Below are positions 1 through 8,881 of a stretch of 64,000 bases of DNA, piece by piece (position 1 is the stretch's first letter; the number at the start of each line of letters is the position of its first letter). Position numbers and translations under genes: made by a program. The notes under the pieces are model-generated. The model was not told the DNA's origin and made no database searches. It was given only the letters and a program-made list of their open reading frames with translations. Source of the DNA: ZC4RG20 sp963702105 (lineage in GTDB: Bacteria > Pseudomonadota > Gammaproteobacteria > Steroidobacterales > Rariloculaceae); assembly GCA_963702105.1 (NCBI GenBank), contig OY969712.1:744001-808000 (forward strand). The letters run 5' to 3'.

Positions 1-944
1 TCTGCGAGGCCTTTCTGAACCCGAACGACGGCGTGCTCGTGTTCAGCCCGTACTTCCCGACCTATGTGCCGAACATCGAGCGCCGCGGCGCGAGGTGCGT
101 CATGGCACCGCTGCGCCAGTCGAACGAGTTCCGTCCCGACGTTGCCGACATCGAGCGTTTTCTCGATGAAGACGCTGCGCCGCGCGCCATCTTCCTGAAC
201 TCGCCGCACAACCCGACCGGCGGCGTCGCGACGGAGGAGGATCTCGCCCGCATCGCCGCGCTCGTGCGCGGCCGCGACGTTGCCGTGTTCAGCGACGAGC
301 CGTATTGCCACATGATCTGGCGCGGCTCGCATCATTCCATCCTGAGCCAGCCCGGCATGCTCGAACAGTCGGTCGCGGCGTACACTTTCAGCAAGTCGTA
401 CAGCATGAGCGGCTGGCGGCTCGGCTTCGCCGTTGCGTCGGCCGAGGTCGCGGAAGTGATCGGCAAGATGGTCAACACGACGCTTTCGTGCACGCCGCCC
501 ATCGTGCAGCTCGCGGGCACGGCCGCGCTGCGCAAGGACAAGGCCGAGCGGCAGGAGGCCATGCAGCGCTTTCGCGAGAAGGTCGTGCTGCTGACGGAAG
601 GCCTGAATCGGATCGAGGGCTTCCATTCGCTCGATCCGACTGCAACGTTTTACGTCTTCCCGAACATAGCGCCGGTCTGCAATCGCCTCGGCGTGACGAG
701 CCATGGGCTCGCGCTTTTCATGCTCGAGGCCGCCGACGACGAGTTCGGCATCGCCTGCCTCGGCGGCGAGTGCTTCGGCGCGGCCGGCGCGGGGTTCCTG
801 CGCCTCAGCTGCGCCGAGCCCAACGATCGGCTCGAGCGGGCGCTCGAATTCATCCCGGTCGCAATCTCCCGCAGGGACCGGCTCGAAGCCTGGCTCGAGC
901 GCAAGCCGCAGTATCGGTTACGCGAGCCGTACCCGGAACCGTAA
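1..944 (+). CDS. PLP-dependent aminotransferase class I/II, 5' truncated by window edge
   Basis: Open in frame from base 3 to the TAA at 942-944, so the start lies before the window; about 313 residues are visible. Fold-type I aminotransferase signatures are clear: NSPHNPTGG (substrate/PLP pocket), the SDEPY stretch (Asp that contacts the PLP pyridine nitrogen) and TFSKSYSMSGWRLGF, where the Lys of SKSY is the expected Schiff-base lysine and the Arg of GWRLG binds phosphate. The C-terminal LRLSCAEPNDRLERAL is the usual small-domain end. The acceptor and donor cannot be read from the sequence; aspartate/aromatic-type activity is the family default. It runs convergently into the DUF3300 gene with only 38 bases between stop codons. 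Confidence 0.9.
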   Translation, partial: CEAFLNPNDGVLVFSPYFPTYVPNIERRGARCVMAPLRQSNEFRPDVADIERFLDEDAAPRAIFLNSPHNPTGGVATEEDLARIAALVRGRDVAVFSDEPYCHMIWRGSHHSILSQPGMLEQSVAAYTFSKSYSMSGWRLGFAVASAEVAEVIGKMVNTTLSCTPPIVQLAGTAALRKDKAERQEAMQRFREKVVLLTEGLNRIEGFHSLDPTATFYVFPNIAPVCNRLGVTSHGLALFMLEAADDEFGIACLGGECFGAAGAGFLRLSCAEPNDRLERALEFIPVAISRRDRLEAWLERKPQYRLREPYPEP

Positions 945-982
945 CGCGACGCCGCGCCAGGCCGCGAGCGGCCCGGTCCGGC

Positions 983-2524
983 TCAGCGCCGGCCCGAGCC
1001 GTGACCGCCGATCTCGTAGCGCTCATGACGGCCTCGGGCCGCGGCCCCGCCGCGGTCGCCGCTGCTCCGAGACGCACCGGAGCTGGGCGCCGTCCCGGTC
1101 GAATTGCCGCGGCCCGCGAACGCCGACGAATGCCCGGCGCCCGTGATCGTACGCGGAATCCTCACCGGTTCACGCGCGCTCCCGCTTGCTGCCGTGGCGC
1201 CCTGACCGTTGGTCACCCGATGGCCGATCGAGCTGACGAAGCGGGAGGCCGTCCCCGGGTCGGCGGTCCCGCGAGAAGAGCCGCGACCGCTGGTGCCGTG
1301 CGTGGAGTCGCGACCGCTGGTGCCGTGCGTGGAGTCGCGACCGCCGGTGCCGTGCGTGGAGTCGCGACCGCCGGTGCCGTACGAAGGGTCCCGGCCGCCG
1401 ATTACACGTCCACGGTCGATCGTGCCCGAGCCGCCGTGCTCCGACGCCGAGTCGTGTCCGCCCGTTCGGTCGCGCAAGTCTCCGTGCGCGGGCGCCGAGT
1501 GCCGGTCCGTCTCGCGGGGCCGGTCGGTCTCGTGGCGTCGGTTGGTGGTGTAGTGCCGGTCCGTGGTGTAGTGCCGGTCCGTCGTGTAGTGGCGGTCGCG
1601 ATCCGATCCGAGGCCGCCATGATGGTCGGGGCGCTCATGCTCGGGCCGCCAGGCGAGCGCTCCGTGGCCGCCCTCGACGACACGCACGTGCACGTTCAGC
1701 GAGCGGCGCACGTAGAACGGTGAATAATAGTGGTGCCCAAAGTAGGGATGGCCCGGATAGTTCCAGGGGTCCACGTGGATGTAATGCGCGTGCCAGCCGA
1801 TTACGAACGCCGTCGTGACGCCGAAGAAGAAGCCCGTACGAAAAGCGTAGCCCGCCGGGTACGGATAGTAGTAGAGGGGGTAGGCGTAGGGGTAATAGGC
1901 GATCGGCGAGTAGAGCTGCAGGATGACGCGCTCCGGCTCGTAGTAAGGAATGTAGACGCGCATGGGATCGGCGGGCCGGATTTCGACGGCGCCGTCTTCG
2001 CGGCTCACGATCTGGTGCCCGTCCGTCCGCAGGTTGCCGGACGCCACTGCGCGGTCCCTGAAGCGCTGGATCGCGTCGAAGACGTCGGCCTGCTGGCTCG
2101 CGACGGCATCCCCGAGCTGCGAGGTCCACTCGAGGTCGTCGTTCATGAGCTCGAGGACCTCGGGGTAGTTCAGCAGCGCGACGACCGAGTCGTCCCAGTC
2201 GGGGTTCGGCTCGAGCGTCGGGTCCTTCTTGCGGCGCGCCTCGAAGCGGGCCGCCTCTACGACCTCGAGAGGATAGGTCGACGCCGGAAGAACGATCCCT
2301 ATGAGATCGTCGGGGTAGAGCGCGATGCGGCCCACGAGCTCGTCGAGCTCGGCGGCCGTAAAGCGGTCCTGGGCGGCCTCCGTCGTGTCGGTGCCGAGTG
2401 CGGCCGGCGTTTGGGCGAGTGGGGCGCCGTTCGCGCCGAGCCCAACGATGCCGACCAGCGTCACTCGCAGCGCCTTGCCGAGGAGCCGCCTGCCGCGGTC
2501 CGATCCGATTGTTAGAGTTGCCAT
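983..2524 (-). CDS. DUF3300 domain exported protein with Tyr/Gly-rich and tandem-repeat tail
   Basis: 513 aa. A positively charged, hydrophobic N-terminus ending near PLAQTPA looks like a Sec signal peptide. Residues about 55-225 match the DUF3300 pattern (LDELVGRIALYPDDL, LPASTYPLEVVEAAR, DWDDSVVALLNYPEVL, YIPYYEPE), a family of exported proteins of unknown function. A membrane-like Tyr/Pro-rich stretch follows (YYPYAYPLYYYPYPAGYAF). The last third is low complexity: three copies of HYTTDR/N and about five copies of a nine-residue unit of GGRDSTHGT type. The tail is Ser/Gly/His/Arg rich and probably disordered. Family assignment is firm; no function is known. Confidence 0.85.
   Translation of the reverse strand: MATLTIGSDRGRRLLGKALRVTLVGIVGLGANGAPLAQTPAALGTDTTEAAQDRFTAAELDELVGRIALYPDDLIGIVLPASTYPLEVVEAARFEARRKKDPTLEPNPDWDDSVVALLNYPEVLELMNDDLEWTSQLGDAVASQQADVFDAIQRFRDRAVASGNLRTDGHQIVSREDGAVEIRPADPMRVYIPYYEPERVILQLYSPIAYYPYAYPLYYYPYPAGYAFRTGFFFGVTTAFVIGWHAHYIHVDPWNYPGHPYFGHHYYSPFYVRRSLNVHVRVVEGGHGALAWRPEHERPDHHGGLGSDRDRHYTTDRHYTTDRHYTTNRRHETDRPRETDRHSAPAHGDLRDRTGGHDSASEHGGSGTIDRGRVIGGRDPSYGTGGRDSTHGTGGRDSTHGTSGRDSTHGTSGRGSSRGTADPGTASRFVSSIGHRVTNGQGATAASGSAREPVRIPRTITGAGHSSAFAGRGNSTGTAPSSGASRSSGDRGGAAARGRHERYEIGGHGSGRR
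1264..1398. repeat. 27-nt in-frame tandem repeat, 5 units
   Basis: Units start at 1264, 1291, 1318, 1345 and 1372. The second and third are identical and the outer ones are diverged. Each encodes nine residues of the DUF3300 protein tail (GGRDSTHGT type on the minus strand). Confidence 0.85.
1546..1599. repeat. 18-nt in-frame tandem repeat, 3 units
   Basis: Units at 1546-1563, 1564-1581 (identical) and 1582-1599 (diverged) encode the HYTTDR hexapeptide of the DUF3300 protein. A length-variable coding microsatellite. Confidence 0.85.
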
Positions 2525-2675
2525 GACGCGCCTCCGCTGCGCCGGGGACGGGAAGTCCCCCGATCATGGGCAAAGCCTAGACGCGGCTACCTGAATCAGG
2601 CCTTAACGGTCCGATGAAAGAGGCCTGCGCCTGCCGGGCGCGGAGTCGAAAATGGGTGCGGCCCGCGGCGCGCCG

Positions 2676-4902
2676 TCAATCGGCGCCGGCCGGCCGGCGC
2701 GCGGGCGGCCCGGGTTCACGCGGCAACGGCACCGGGACCGGGTGGGCGAATTCTTCGGGCGTGGGCGCGGGCCGGCCGATGTAATACCCCTGGGCGTAGT
2801 CGATGCGGTACTTCGCGAGCAGACTCATGGCGGTGCCGCTCTGCACGTATTCGGCCACGGTCTTGATGTTGGCCGCCTTGGCGACCTCGCCGATGAGCCG
2901 AACCATGGTCTGGTCCACGGGATCGCGCTCGAGCCCTCGAATGAAGGAGCCGTCGATCTTGAGGAAATCGACGGGCAGGCGCTTCAGGTAGGCGAAGGAG
3001 CTGTAACCCGTGCCGAAGTCGTCGATGGCGAACTGACAGCCGAGGGCCTTGACGGCCGCCATCTGTTTCGCGGCCTGGAACGCGAAGCGGATCGCCTCCT
3101 GCTCGGTGAGCTCGAAAATCACGCTGTCGCCCGGCAGGCCGTACTGCTCGAGCTTGCCGTGCACGTAGCCGATGAACTCGTCCTCGTCGAAGACCGAGGC
3201 CGAAAGGTTGACCGAGAAGCGCAGTTCCGGACGGCCGCCGCGCAGCTCGGCAAGCGTGCAGAGTGCGCGGTCGACGACCCATCGGTCGATGTCCGGCAGG
3301 AGACCGAAACGCGCGGCAGCCGGCAGGAAGACGCCGGGCGCGACGACTTGCCCCGAGTTGAGCTTGAGCCGCAGCAGCGCCTCGTAGTGGTTCACCACGC
3401 CGGAGCGCACGTGTACGAGCGGCTGATAATGCAGCTCGAAGCGGTCGGCCTCGAAGGCTTCACGAATGCTCTTGACCCAGTCGATATCCTTGGTCATCTG
3501 ACGGCCTTCGCGGCCGGCCACCCTGTAGAGCTCGAGCCGATTGCGGCCCTTGGACTTCGCAACGTGGCAGGCGAGGTCGGCCTGCGAGAGCAGCTCGTGC
3601 GGGTCGGTGCGGGCCGTGTCGATCTCGGCGATGCCGATGCTGCACTGCAGCGAAAAGGCCTTGTCGTCCTGCACGTGCGTCAGCGCGCGCATCTGCTCGA
3701 GGATCTTGAGTCCCACGGACCGCGCCTGCTGCCGAGAGAACGTCCTTGAGCAGCACGGCGAACTCGTCGCCGCCGAACCGGGCGACGATGTCCGTCGCGC
3801 GAACGGCGCTGCCTATGCAGCGCGCGGCGAGCTTCAGGAGCTCGTCGCCCGCCGGGTGGCCGCAGGTGTCGTTGACGTACTTGAACTGATCGAGGTCCAC
3901 GAACAGGACGGCGCTGCGGTGGCCGTCGTCCGCGATCTCGACGATTTCCTGCTCGAGCTCCGTCACGAAGCGGTGGCGGTTGTAGAGGCCCGTCAGAGAA
4001 TCGTGCATCGCGAGATGCACGAGGCGCCGGTCGCGCTCGTGCAGGGCCACGGTCGTGTCCTCGAGGGCCTTGACGATGCTGTGAATCTCGGCGTGCTCGG
4101 AGGCGGGGAAGGTAACCTCGAGCTCGCCGCTGGCGAGGTTCGCGAGCGGCTCCTGCAAGGCGGCGAGCGGCGAGAGCGCGCGCTTGACGAGCCGGTGGCC
4201 GATGATCCACGACGCACCGAGCAGCGCGAGCAGCGCCAGGCTAGCGACCCAGAGCTTGGGCAGGAATTGGCGGTGGTACCAGGAGTAGTCGAGGTCGACC
4301 GCCACGAAGCCGAGCAGCCGCCGCTTCGTGTCGACATGGGAGGCGCCAACGTCGAGCAGCGTGTCGCCGACCGCAGCCTCGCTCCAGATCGGCCCCGCGA
4401 GGCTGAACTCGAGCGGCGAGCCCGGCTTCTCGGTCAGCGAGTAAGGCGAGTCCTTGCCCACGAGCTCTGCGAGCCGCGCGACCGATTCCGGTGGGAGCGG
4501 CCGCGGCTCGACGCCGTGATTTAGGGACGGGACGGCCGCGCCGTCCGGCCCGTACCACGTCACGGCCGCGATCTCGGGATACTTCTCCGTGAACCGCTCG
4601 ACGTCGACGACGGCGGCGCCCGTATTCGAGAGATAGAACGGCGCGCCGAGCTCGTTGAGCTCGCGCGCCCACTGGGTGGCCCAGTGCGTGAGGTTCTCGT
4701 CGATGACGGTCCGGGAGGTCCAGTAGAGCCCTGCAAGGGCCAGGAGCCCCACGGCCGCCACGATGGCGAGCTGAAGCGTGAGCAGCTGCGCGATGAGACT
4801 CGAGCGGGCCTTCTGCCCGCGCCCGCGCAGCTTCGGGAGCCGCAACGAGCGGCGCATGCGCGCGACGCGCCCGATGGCTTCGCGCAAGGCGAAGGGCCTC
4901 AC
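2676..4902 (-). pseudogene. GGDEF-EAL cyclic-di-GMP enzyme, interrupted by a frameshift near 3735-3742
   Basis: Membrane-anchored dual GGDEF-EAL protein split over two frames. The first frame (from ATG 4902) has an N-terminal membrane segment, a periplasmic sensor region (about residues 50-190), a second membrane segment, a HAMP-like linker and GGDEF with intact RFGGDEF. It then leaves frame after LLKDV. The other frame continues naturally (SRQQARSVGLKILEQM) into the end of GGDEF and a complete EAL domain with EALLR, DDFGTGYSS and KIDGSFI. Removing one base around 3735-3742 restores a single protein of about 740 residues. ATG 4902 overlaps the stop of the upstream lipoprotein gene (ATGA), so the periplasmic-binding lipoprotein probably feeds this sensor. 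Intact motifs in both halves argue for very recent damage or a base-calling error. Confidence 0.85.
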
Positions 4903-5951
4903 GTGCCGTCTCCGCGGACGGTCCAGGCGGCTGCGGGCGCGTGCAGGCCGAGGCGCGCCGCCGCAGTTTCGTTGACCCTCAGCTCGAGCTCGGACAGCGG
5001 CGTCATGGCCGGTACGTGGCCGCCCGCGCGGGCCACGCGCTCGACGACGCTCGTCAGCGTTGCGGCGAGATCCTCGGGCGTGCTGCTCACGCTGAGCAGG
5101 GCGCCCCAGTCGAGCAGCGCGGGCGTGAAGGCGAGGCTCTGTACCTTGAAACGCGAAGCTTCGGCGAGCATGGACTTGATCGCGCGCGGGCTCAGCACGG
5201 CGTTGTCGGGCAGCAACCAGAGCCCGTCCACCTCGGGCGCCAGCCGCTTGAACACGTAGGCGGCTTCCTGATCGGAGCGGGCGACCCGGTAGACGAGCGA
5301 AATCGAGAGCCGATCGGCCGCCTCCTGGGCCGCGGCGGCCATGGCGGCATCGTCGGGGCCGAGAATCAGCGCGACGCGACGCAGGTTCGGCGAGAAGCGC
5401 TTCCAGGCTCGGAGCTGAAGCGCCAGCGGCGGCAGCGCCGCGACGCCGTAGAGCCCGCTCTCGGCCGGCCGCAGGGCCTCGGCACTTTCGCAGTAGACCG
5501 TTGGCACGTGCAGATGGCCTGTGCCGATCGCTGCGGCCTCGCTGCCGACGGCGACGGCGTACGTCGCCTGACCTTCGCGGGCGGGGGGCACCCGAGGCCC
5601 GGCGGCCCCGTATGCGAGGGTCGTGACCTCGAAACCGCGAGCCGCGAGGCGCGGCTCGAGCGCCGCGAGCGTCGGGCCGAAGCTCTTGTCGGCGGCGGGC
5701 AGCAGCACGATGACTCGCGGGGGCGGGGAGACTCTGGGCGGACGGCGAACCGGACGCCGAGGAGCCGCGGGCGCCGCGACCGAGGCCGTGGCGCGCGGCG
5801 GGGAGGGCGGTGCCGGCTGCGAGGCGGGTTCAGGCGCCTGGGGCGCCTGCTCCACAGGCGCGAAGACGCACGCCGTCAACCCGTGAGCGAGCCACGCGAG
5901 AACGAGCAGGCGCCCGACGAGGACCCATGAGCTTCGCTGGGATCGATACAC
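4899..5951 (-). CDS. ABC-type substrate-binding lipoprotein (PF04392-like)
   Basis: 350 aa from the GTG at 5951, preceded by a GGGGGT Shine-Dalgarno. The open frame extends to 6107, but the earlier residues are not signal-like. A lipobox (AHGLTAC) follows a hydrophobic stretch and is succeeded by a Pro/Ala-rich linker. The rest resembles two-lobed periplasmic ABC substrate-binding proteins (RVIVLLPAADKSF, VAVGSEAA, RRVALILGPDD, DGLWLLPDNAVLSP). The stop overlaps the start of the GGDEF-EAL gene, and no ABC permease follows. A sensory role, presenting a ligand or membrane state to the diguanylate cyclase/phosphodiesterase, is inferred from that coupling. Confidence 0.75.
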   Translation of the reverse strand: MYRSQRSSWVLVGRLLVLAWLAHGLTACVFAPVEQAPQAPEPASQPAPPSPPRATASVAAPAAPRRPVRRPPRVSPPPRVIVLLPAADKSFGPTLAALEPRLAARGFEVTTLAYGAAGPRVPPAREGQATYAVAVGSEAAAIGTGHLHVPTVYCESAEALRPAESGLYGVAALPPLALQLRAWKRFSPNLRRVALILGPDDAAMAAAAQEAADRLSISLVYRVARSDQEAAYVFKRLAPEVDGLWLLPDNAVLSPRAIKSMLAEASRFKVQSLAFTPALLDWGALLSVSSTPEDLAATLTSVVERVARAGGHVPAMTPLSELELRVNETAAARLGLHAPAAAWTVRGDGT

Positions 5952-6251
5952 CGAAAACCCCCGGACCCGCGAGGTTAACGGCAGCCCGGCAAGAGGGGCG
6001 TGTCGAGCATCACACTCGTCCCCATGCCTTGCCGGGCCCGTCAATCTGCGCAACCACGGGCGCCGAGCCCGTATTCTCCCTCGAGGCCTGGACTCTGTCC
6101 GGCTCACGACGCGCCAACGGCGGCCGCCTCACACCAACGTCTTTTCGCGATCGTTCCGCTTGCAGAGTCGCCGCCGTGCGCGCCCAACGACCGCGACAAG
6201 CCGCTGGCCGTGGGGCACCCTCGCTACGGCGATCATCAGTCGGACAGACTT
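5952..6251. other. intergenic, no gene recognised
   Basis: About 300 bases between two minus-strand genes. It should hold the promoter of the lipoprotein/GGDEF-EAL operon. Open frames here lack start signals and recognisable products. No repeat or RNA was seen. Confidence 0.5.
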
Positions 6252-7058
6252 CTAGAGTCCGGCGTCTCCCCGGATGTGCTTCACGTCTTGGTTATTTTCG
6301 TTGCAGATATATTCCATAAGCTCCCAACCCGGCCTCAAGTGCGCCACGAAGCGGATCGTGAAGGGCTTCGCGTAGGCGCCCGGGTCGATGATCGTCGTGA
6401 CGTTCTCGAGCGTGTCGTAAGCCGTGCGCGTGTAGCGCTCGATCGTGTGCAGCTGGGTCGTATGGGGATGGCCCTTGAAGTCGAACCAGAAACGGTCGTT
6501 GAAGCCGACCGTGTCGACGACGAGCGTATCGCCTTCCCAGTGACCGACCGAATGGCCGTACCAGCTCGGCTCGAGGTCGTCCGGGTGCTTGCGCCCGTCG
6601 AGAAAGATCTGCCGGAAGCTGTGAATGTTGCCCTCGAACAGAAAGAACATGTGCGTGGGCTTGCCGTTCGGCGGGGTCTGCACGATGCGCCACGGATACG
6701 GCGCGATGCGGGGCACGCCCGTCGGCAGGCAGTTCGCCTCCGGATCGTCGGCGGACTTGCGCGATTCGTAGATCTTCTTCGCTTCGGGCAGCATGACGAT
6801 TTCCTGCCCCTTCATGAGCCCCTGGGCGATGTCTCCGATCGGGCCGCCGCCCTGCCAGATGCCCGTCAGATCCGGCTTGCCGTCCGGCTGGCGCGGAATG
6901 GGCTTCGCCTCGGGCTTGGGCTGAACCGCCGGGCTTTCGAGTCCGCCGCTGCCCGCCGGCAGCGCCGGGTCCGGCGGGGTCGACTGCGCGTTGACGGTCA
7001 TGGCCGTCATGGCGCCGAGCACGAGCGCGGCGGCTGTGAAGATTCTCGTCGTGATCAT
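6252..7058 (-). CDS. exported protein of the GHSVGxWEGDTLVVD family
   Basis: 268 aa with a Sec signal peptide (cleavage likely after TVNAQ). After a Pro-rich linker comes GKPDLTGIWQGGG, then conserved family blocks: GVPRIAPYPW, the IFLDGRKHPDD block, and GHSVGHWEGDTLVVD with VGFN at about residues 168-187, followed by HTIERY, DPGAYAKP and a C-terminal CNENN. The family is found as multi-copy exported proteins in Acidobacteria and some proteobacteria; I know of no assigned function. It sits 13 bases downstream of the DUF6152 gene at 7072-7467 on the same strand, so the two are one operon. The same pairing recurs at 10584-11913, and the two modules are fused at 9319-10473. Confidence 0.75.
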   Translation of the reverse strand: MITTRIFTAAALVLGAMTAMTVNAQSTPPDPALPAGSGGLESPAVQPKPEAKPIPRQPDGKPDLTGIWQGGGPIGDIAQGLMKGQEIVMLPEAKKIYESRKSADDPEANCLPTGVPRIAPYPWRIVQTPPNGKPTHMFFLFEGNIHSFRQIFLDGRKHPDDLEPSWYGHSVGHWEGDTLVVDTVGFNDRFWFDFKGHPHTTQLHTIERYTRTAYDTLENVTTIIDPGAYAKPFTIRFVAHLRPGWELMEYICNENNQDVKHIRGDAGL

Positions 7059-7071
7059 GGGCCGGCCCGGA

Positions 7072-7467
7072 TTACTTGGCTTCCGTTTCGGCCGAGCGCG
7101 CGAAGACGCGCTTGCCGTCGGAAAGCGTCACGACGCGGGCGTTGGCCATCTTCGTGCCGTCGCGCGCCATCGAGCCCTCGACCTTGACGTGGTCGCCGAC
7201 GTTGAGCGAGTGGCTGCTCCAGCCCATGCGCCGCAGAACGTTCGGGCTCGCGAGCTCGAGGTTCCACGTGGTCGTCTTGCCGTCGGCACCCTTCACGTCG
7301 AGGTAGAAGCGGGCGTGCGGGTTCATCCATTCGACCTTCGTCACGATGCCCTCGAGCGTGACGGGCTTCTGCGAGTCGTATTGAGTGGCGAAGGAATGGT
7401 GCGCCATGCCAGGGGCCGCAAGCAGCAGGCCCGTTCCGGCGAGCACGGCGGAAAGGAAATTCTTCAT
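7072..7467 (-). CDS. DUF6152 family periplasmic protein
   Basis: 131 aa. The signal peptide ends GMA, so the predicted mature protein starts His-His-Ser-Phe. The body is a small beta-rich, OB-fold-like domain: VTLEGIVTKVEWMNPHARFY, LNVGDHVKVEGSMARDG, NARVVTLSDGKRVF. The NPH histidine falls at mature residue 29. An N-terminal histidine plus one internal histidine resembles copper sites of CopC or LPMO type, but metal binding is my inference, not a known property of DUF6152. It is the first gene of a two-gene operon with the WEGDTLVVD protein and lies next to an XRE regulator on the same strand. Confidence 0.8.
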   Translation of the reverse strand: MKNFLSAVLAGTGLLLAAPGMAHHSFATQYDSQKPVTLEGIVTKVEWMNPHARFYLDVKGADGKTTTWNLELASPNVLRRMGWSSHSLNVGDHVKVEGSMARDGTKMANARVVTLSDGKRVFARSAETEAK

Positions 7468-7578
7468 GTCGAATCCTCAGCGCAAGCGATGAACCCCAGG
7501 ATACTACTCCTTCCCGGCAGGGGCCGTCAGCAGCGCGATAAGGCGGAGAAGCCCGGCCGCAACCGCGAGGGCGGGGCT

Positions 7579-8466
7579 TCAATGCGGGCTCGCGTCCTCG
7601 CTCTGCGAGCGTCCGCCGCGCCGGGCGCGCGGCTCCGGACCGCAGCTCTCGTCCGTCGTGAGCCCCGCGAGCGTCTGCGCCGTCTGCGCGTTCGTGGGCA
7701 CGAACATGATGAGGCGCAGAAAGGAGCTGCCCTCGGGTATGTACGAGGAGTAGTCGAACGAGAGAGGCCCCAGCGATTCGTGCTGGATGACGTCCGTGCC
7801 GCGGATCGCGTTGCGGATTTCACCGGCCTTCCACATATCCTCGAACTTGGGCGTCGTCTGCCTGAGCTCGGTGATCAGCTGCTCGAAGGCCGGATCACCC
7901 GCGTTCTGACTGAAATCCACGCGAAACTTCGCGAGCAGCCTGCGGGCGAGCACCTCGAAGCCGCTCGAATCCTTTTGGTAGTTCGTGTCGCTGAGGATGA
8001 TGCGCAGGAGATTCCGCTCGGCTACGGGGATGCGCCCGTAGTCGCGAAAGACCTTCGTGGCGAGGCAGTTCCAGGCCAAAATGTCCCAGCGCAGCGTCAT
8101 CACGAGCGCCGGGACGGGCAGCCGTTGAATCGTGCGCTGGAGATTCTCGGTCACGGCCTGATCGGGCTCCGAGAGGCGCGGCGCCGGCCGGCCGTGCACG
8201 AGCGCGAACAGGTACTCGCGCTCTTCCGGCGAGAGCCGGAGCGAGCTGCAGATCCGTTCGAGCACGTCGGCGGAGACGTTGATGTCCCGGCCCTGCTCGA
8301 GCCAGGTGTACCAGGTTACGCTGACGCCCGCGAGCGCGGCGACGTCCTCGCGGCGCAGGCCCGGGCTTCGCCGCCGGCAGGGGCCGCGCAACCCAACGTC
8401 GGCCGGCGTCAAGCGTGCCCGACAGGCCTTGAGAAACTCCTTGATCTGTTCCTTGCGTTCGATCAT
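7579..8466 (-). CDS. XRE-family regulator with MmyB-like ligand-binding domain
   Basis: 295 aa. The N-terminal helix-turn-helix covers about residues 15-85 and includes GLRREDVAALAGVSVTWYTW then LEQGRDINVSADVLERI, the hallmark of MmyB-type regulators. The C-terminal about 180 residues (VMTLRWDILAWNCLA, RNLLRIIL, VDFSQNAGDPAFEQLI) match the MLTR ligand-binding domain, which has a PAS-like fold. Such proteins usually respond to small hydrophobic ligands and often regulate their own region; the ligand is unknown. Upstream is a perfect palindrome (8556-8570) that could be its operator. A close paralogue lies at 18113-18982. It is transcribed towards the DUF6152/WEGDTLVVD pair and away from the cluster starting at 8882. 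Confidence 0.88.
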   Translation of the reverse strand: MIERKEQIKEFLKACRARLTPADVGLRGPCRRRSPGLRREDVAALAGVSVTWYTWLEQGRDINVSADVLERICSSLRLSPEEREYLFALVHGRPAPRLSEPDQAVTENLQRTIQRLPVPALVMTLRWDILAWNCLATKVFRDYGRIPVAERNLLRIILSDTNYQKDSSGFEVLARRLLAKFRVDFSQNAGDPAFEQLITELRQTTPKFEDMWKAGEIRNAIRGTDVIQHESLGPLSFDYSSYIPEGSSFLRLIMFVPTNAQTAQTLAGLTTDESCGPEPRARRGGRSQSEDASPH

Positions 8467-8555
8467 GACGCGAGCCAGGGGCAGGCCGAGACGGCTGGTA
8501 TGCGGGCCGCCGGCCGCAGGTCTCCGGCACCGCAGAAACTATTATACTTGGTGAT

Positions 8556-8570
8556 GGTAGTAAAACTACC
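8556..8570. promoter_or_regulatory. putative operator GGTAGT-AAA-ACTACC
   Basis: Perfect 6-bp inverted repeat with a 3-bp spacer, 90 bases upstream of the XRE regulator start and about 310 upstream of the divergent exported-protein cluster. An A/T-rich tract (attatactt, 8540-8549) lies just to its left. Autoregulatory binding by the adjacent XRE protein is inferred from position. Confidence 0.5.
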
Positions 8571-8825
8571 CCGAAGTAGCGTCCTAGCCACCGGCAGTCC
8601 CCCTTATTAGCCGCTTATGTCGCGGCCCCGCCAATTGTGGTGCTGCAGATAATACTATTCTTGCTGGTCTGGCAAATCGCGTCAACGCGGCGGATATTGG
8701 GGTCGCAAAAACCGGGCGCGTGCGGTCTTTATCCGCGGCCGCCCATGCGGCGGAGGGTTTTCGCGATCGCGGGCCTTCGCAAACGCAATCGAAGCCTGCG
8801 GTCTCGCGTCCTCGTCGATGCGGAG

Positions 8826-8851
8826 CGAAGGGCGTAAACGAAGGGCGTAAA
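8826..8851. repeat. 13-nt direct repeat, two perfect copies, in a promoter region
   Basis: CGAAGGGCGTAAA at 8826-8838 and again at 8839-8851, followed by a partial third unit (CAAGCAGTAAA, 8852-8862). It ends about 20 bases before the ATG at 8882, so it lies in the leader or promoter of the 8882-11913 operon. Confidence 0.8.
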
Positions 8852-8881
8852 CAAGCAGTAAACGCGGGGAGCATCGACTCG

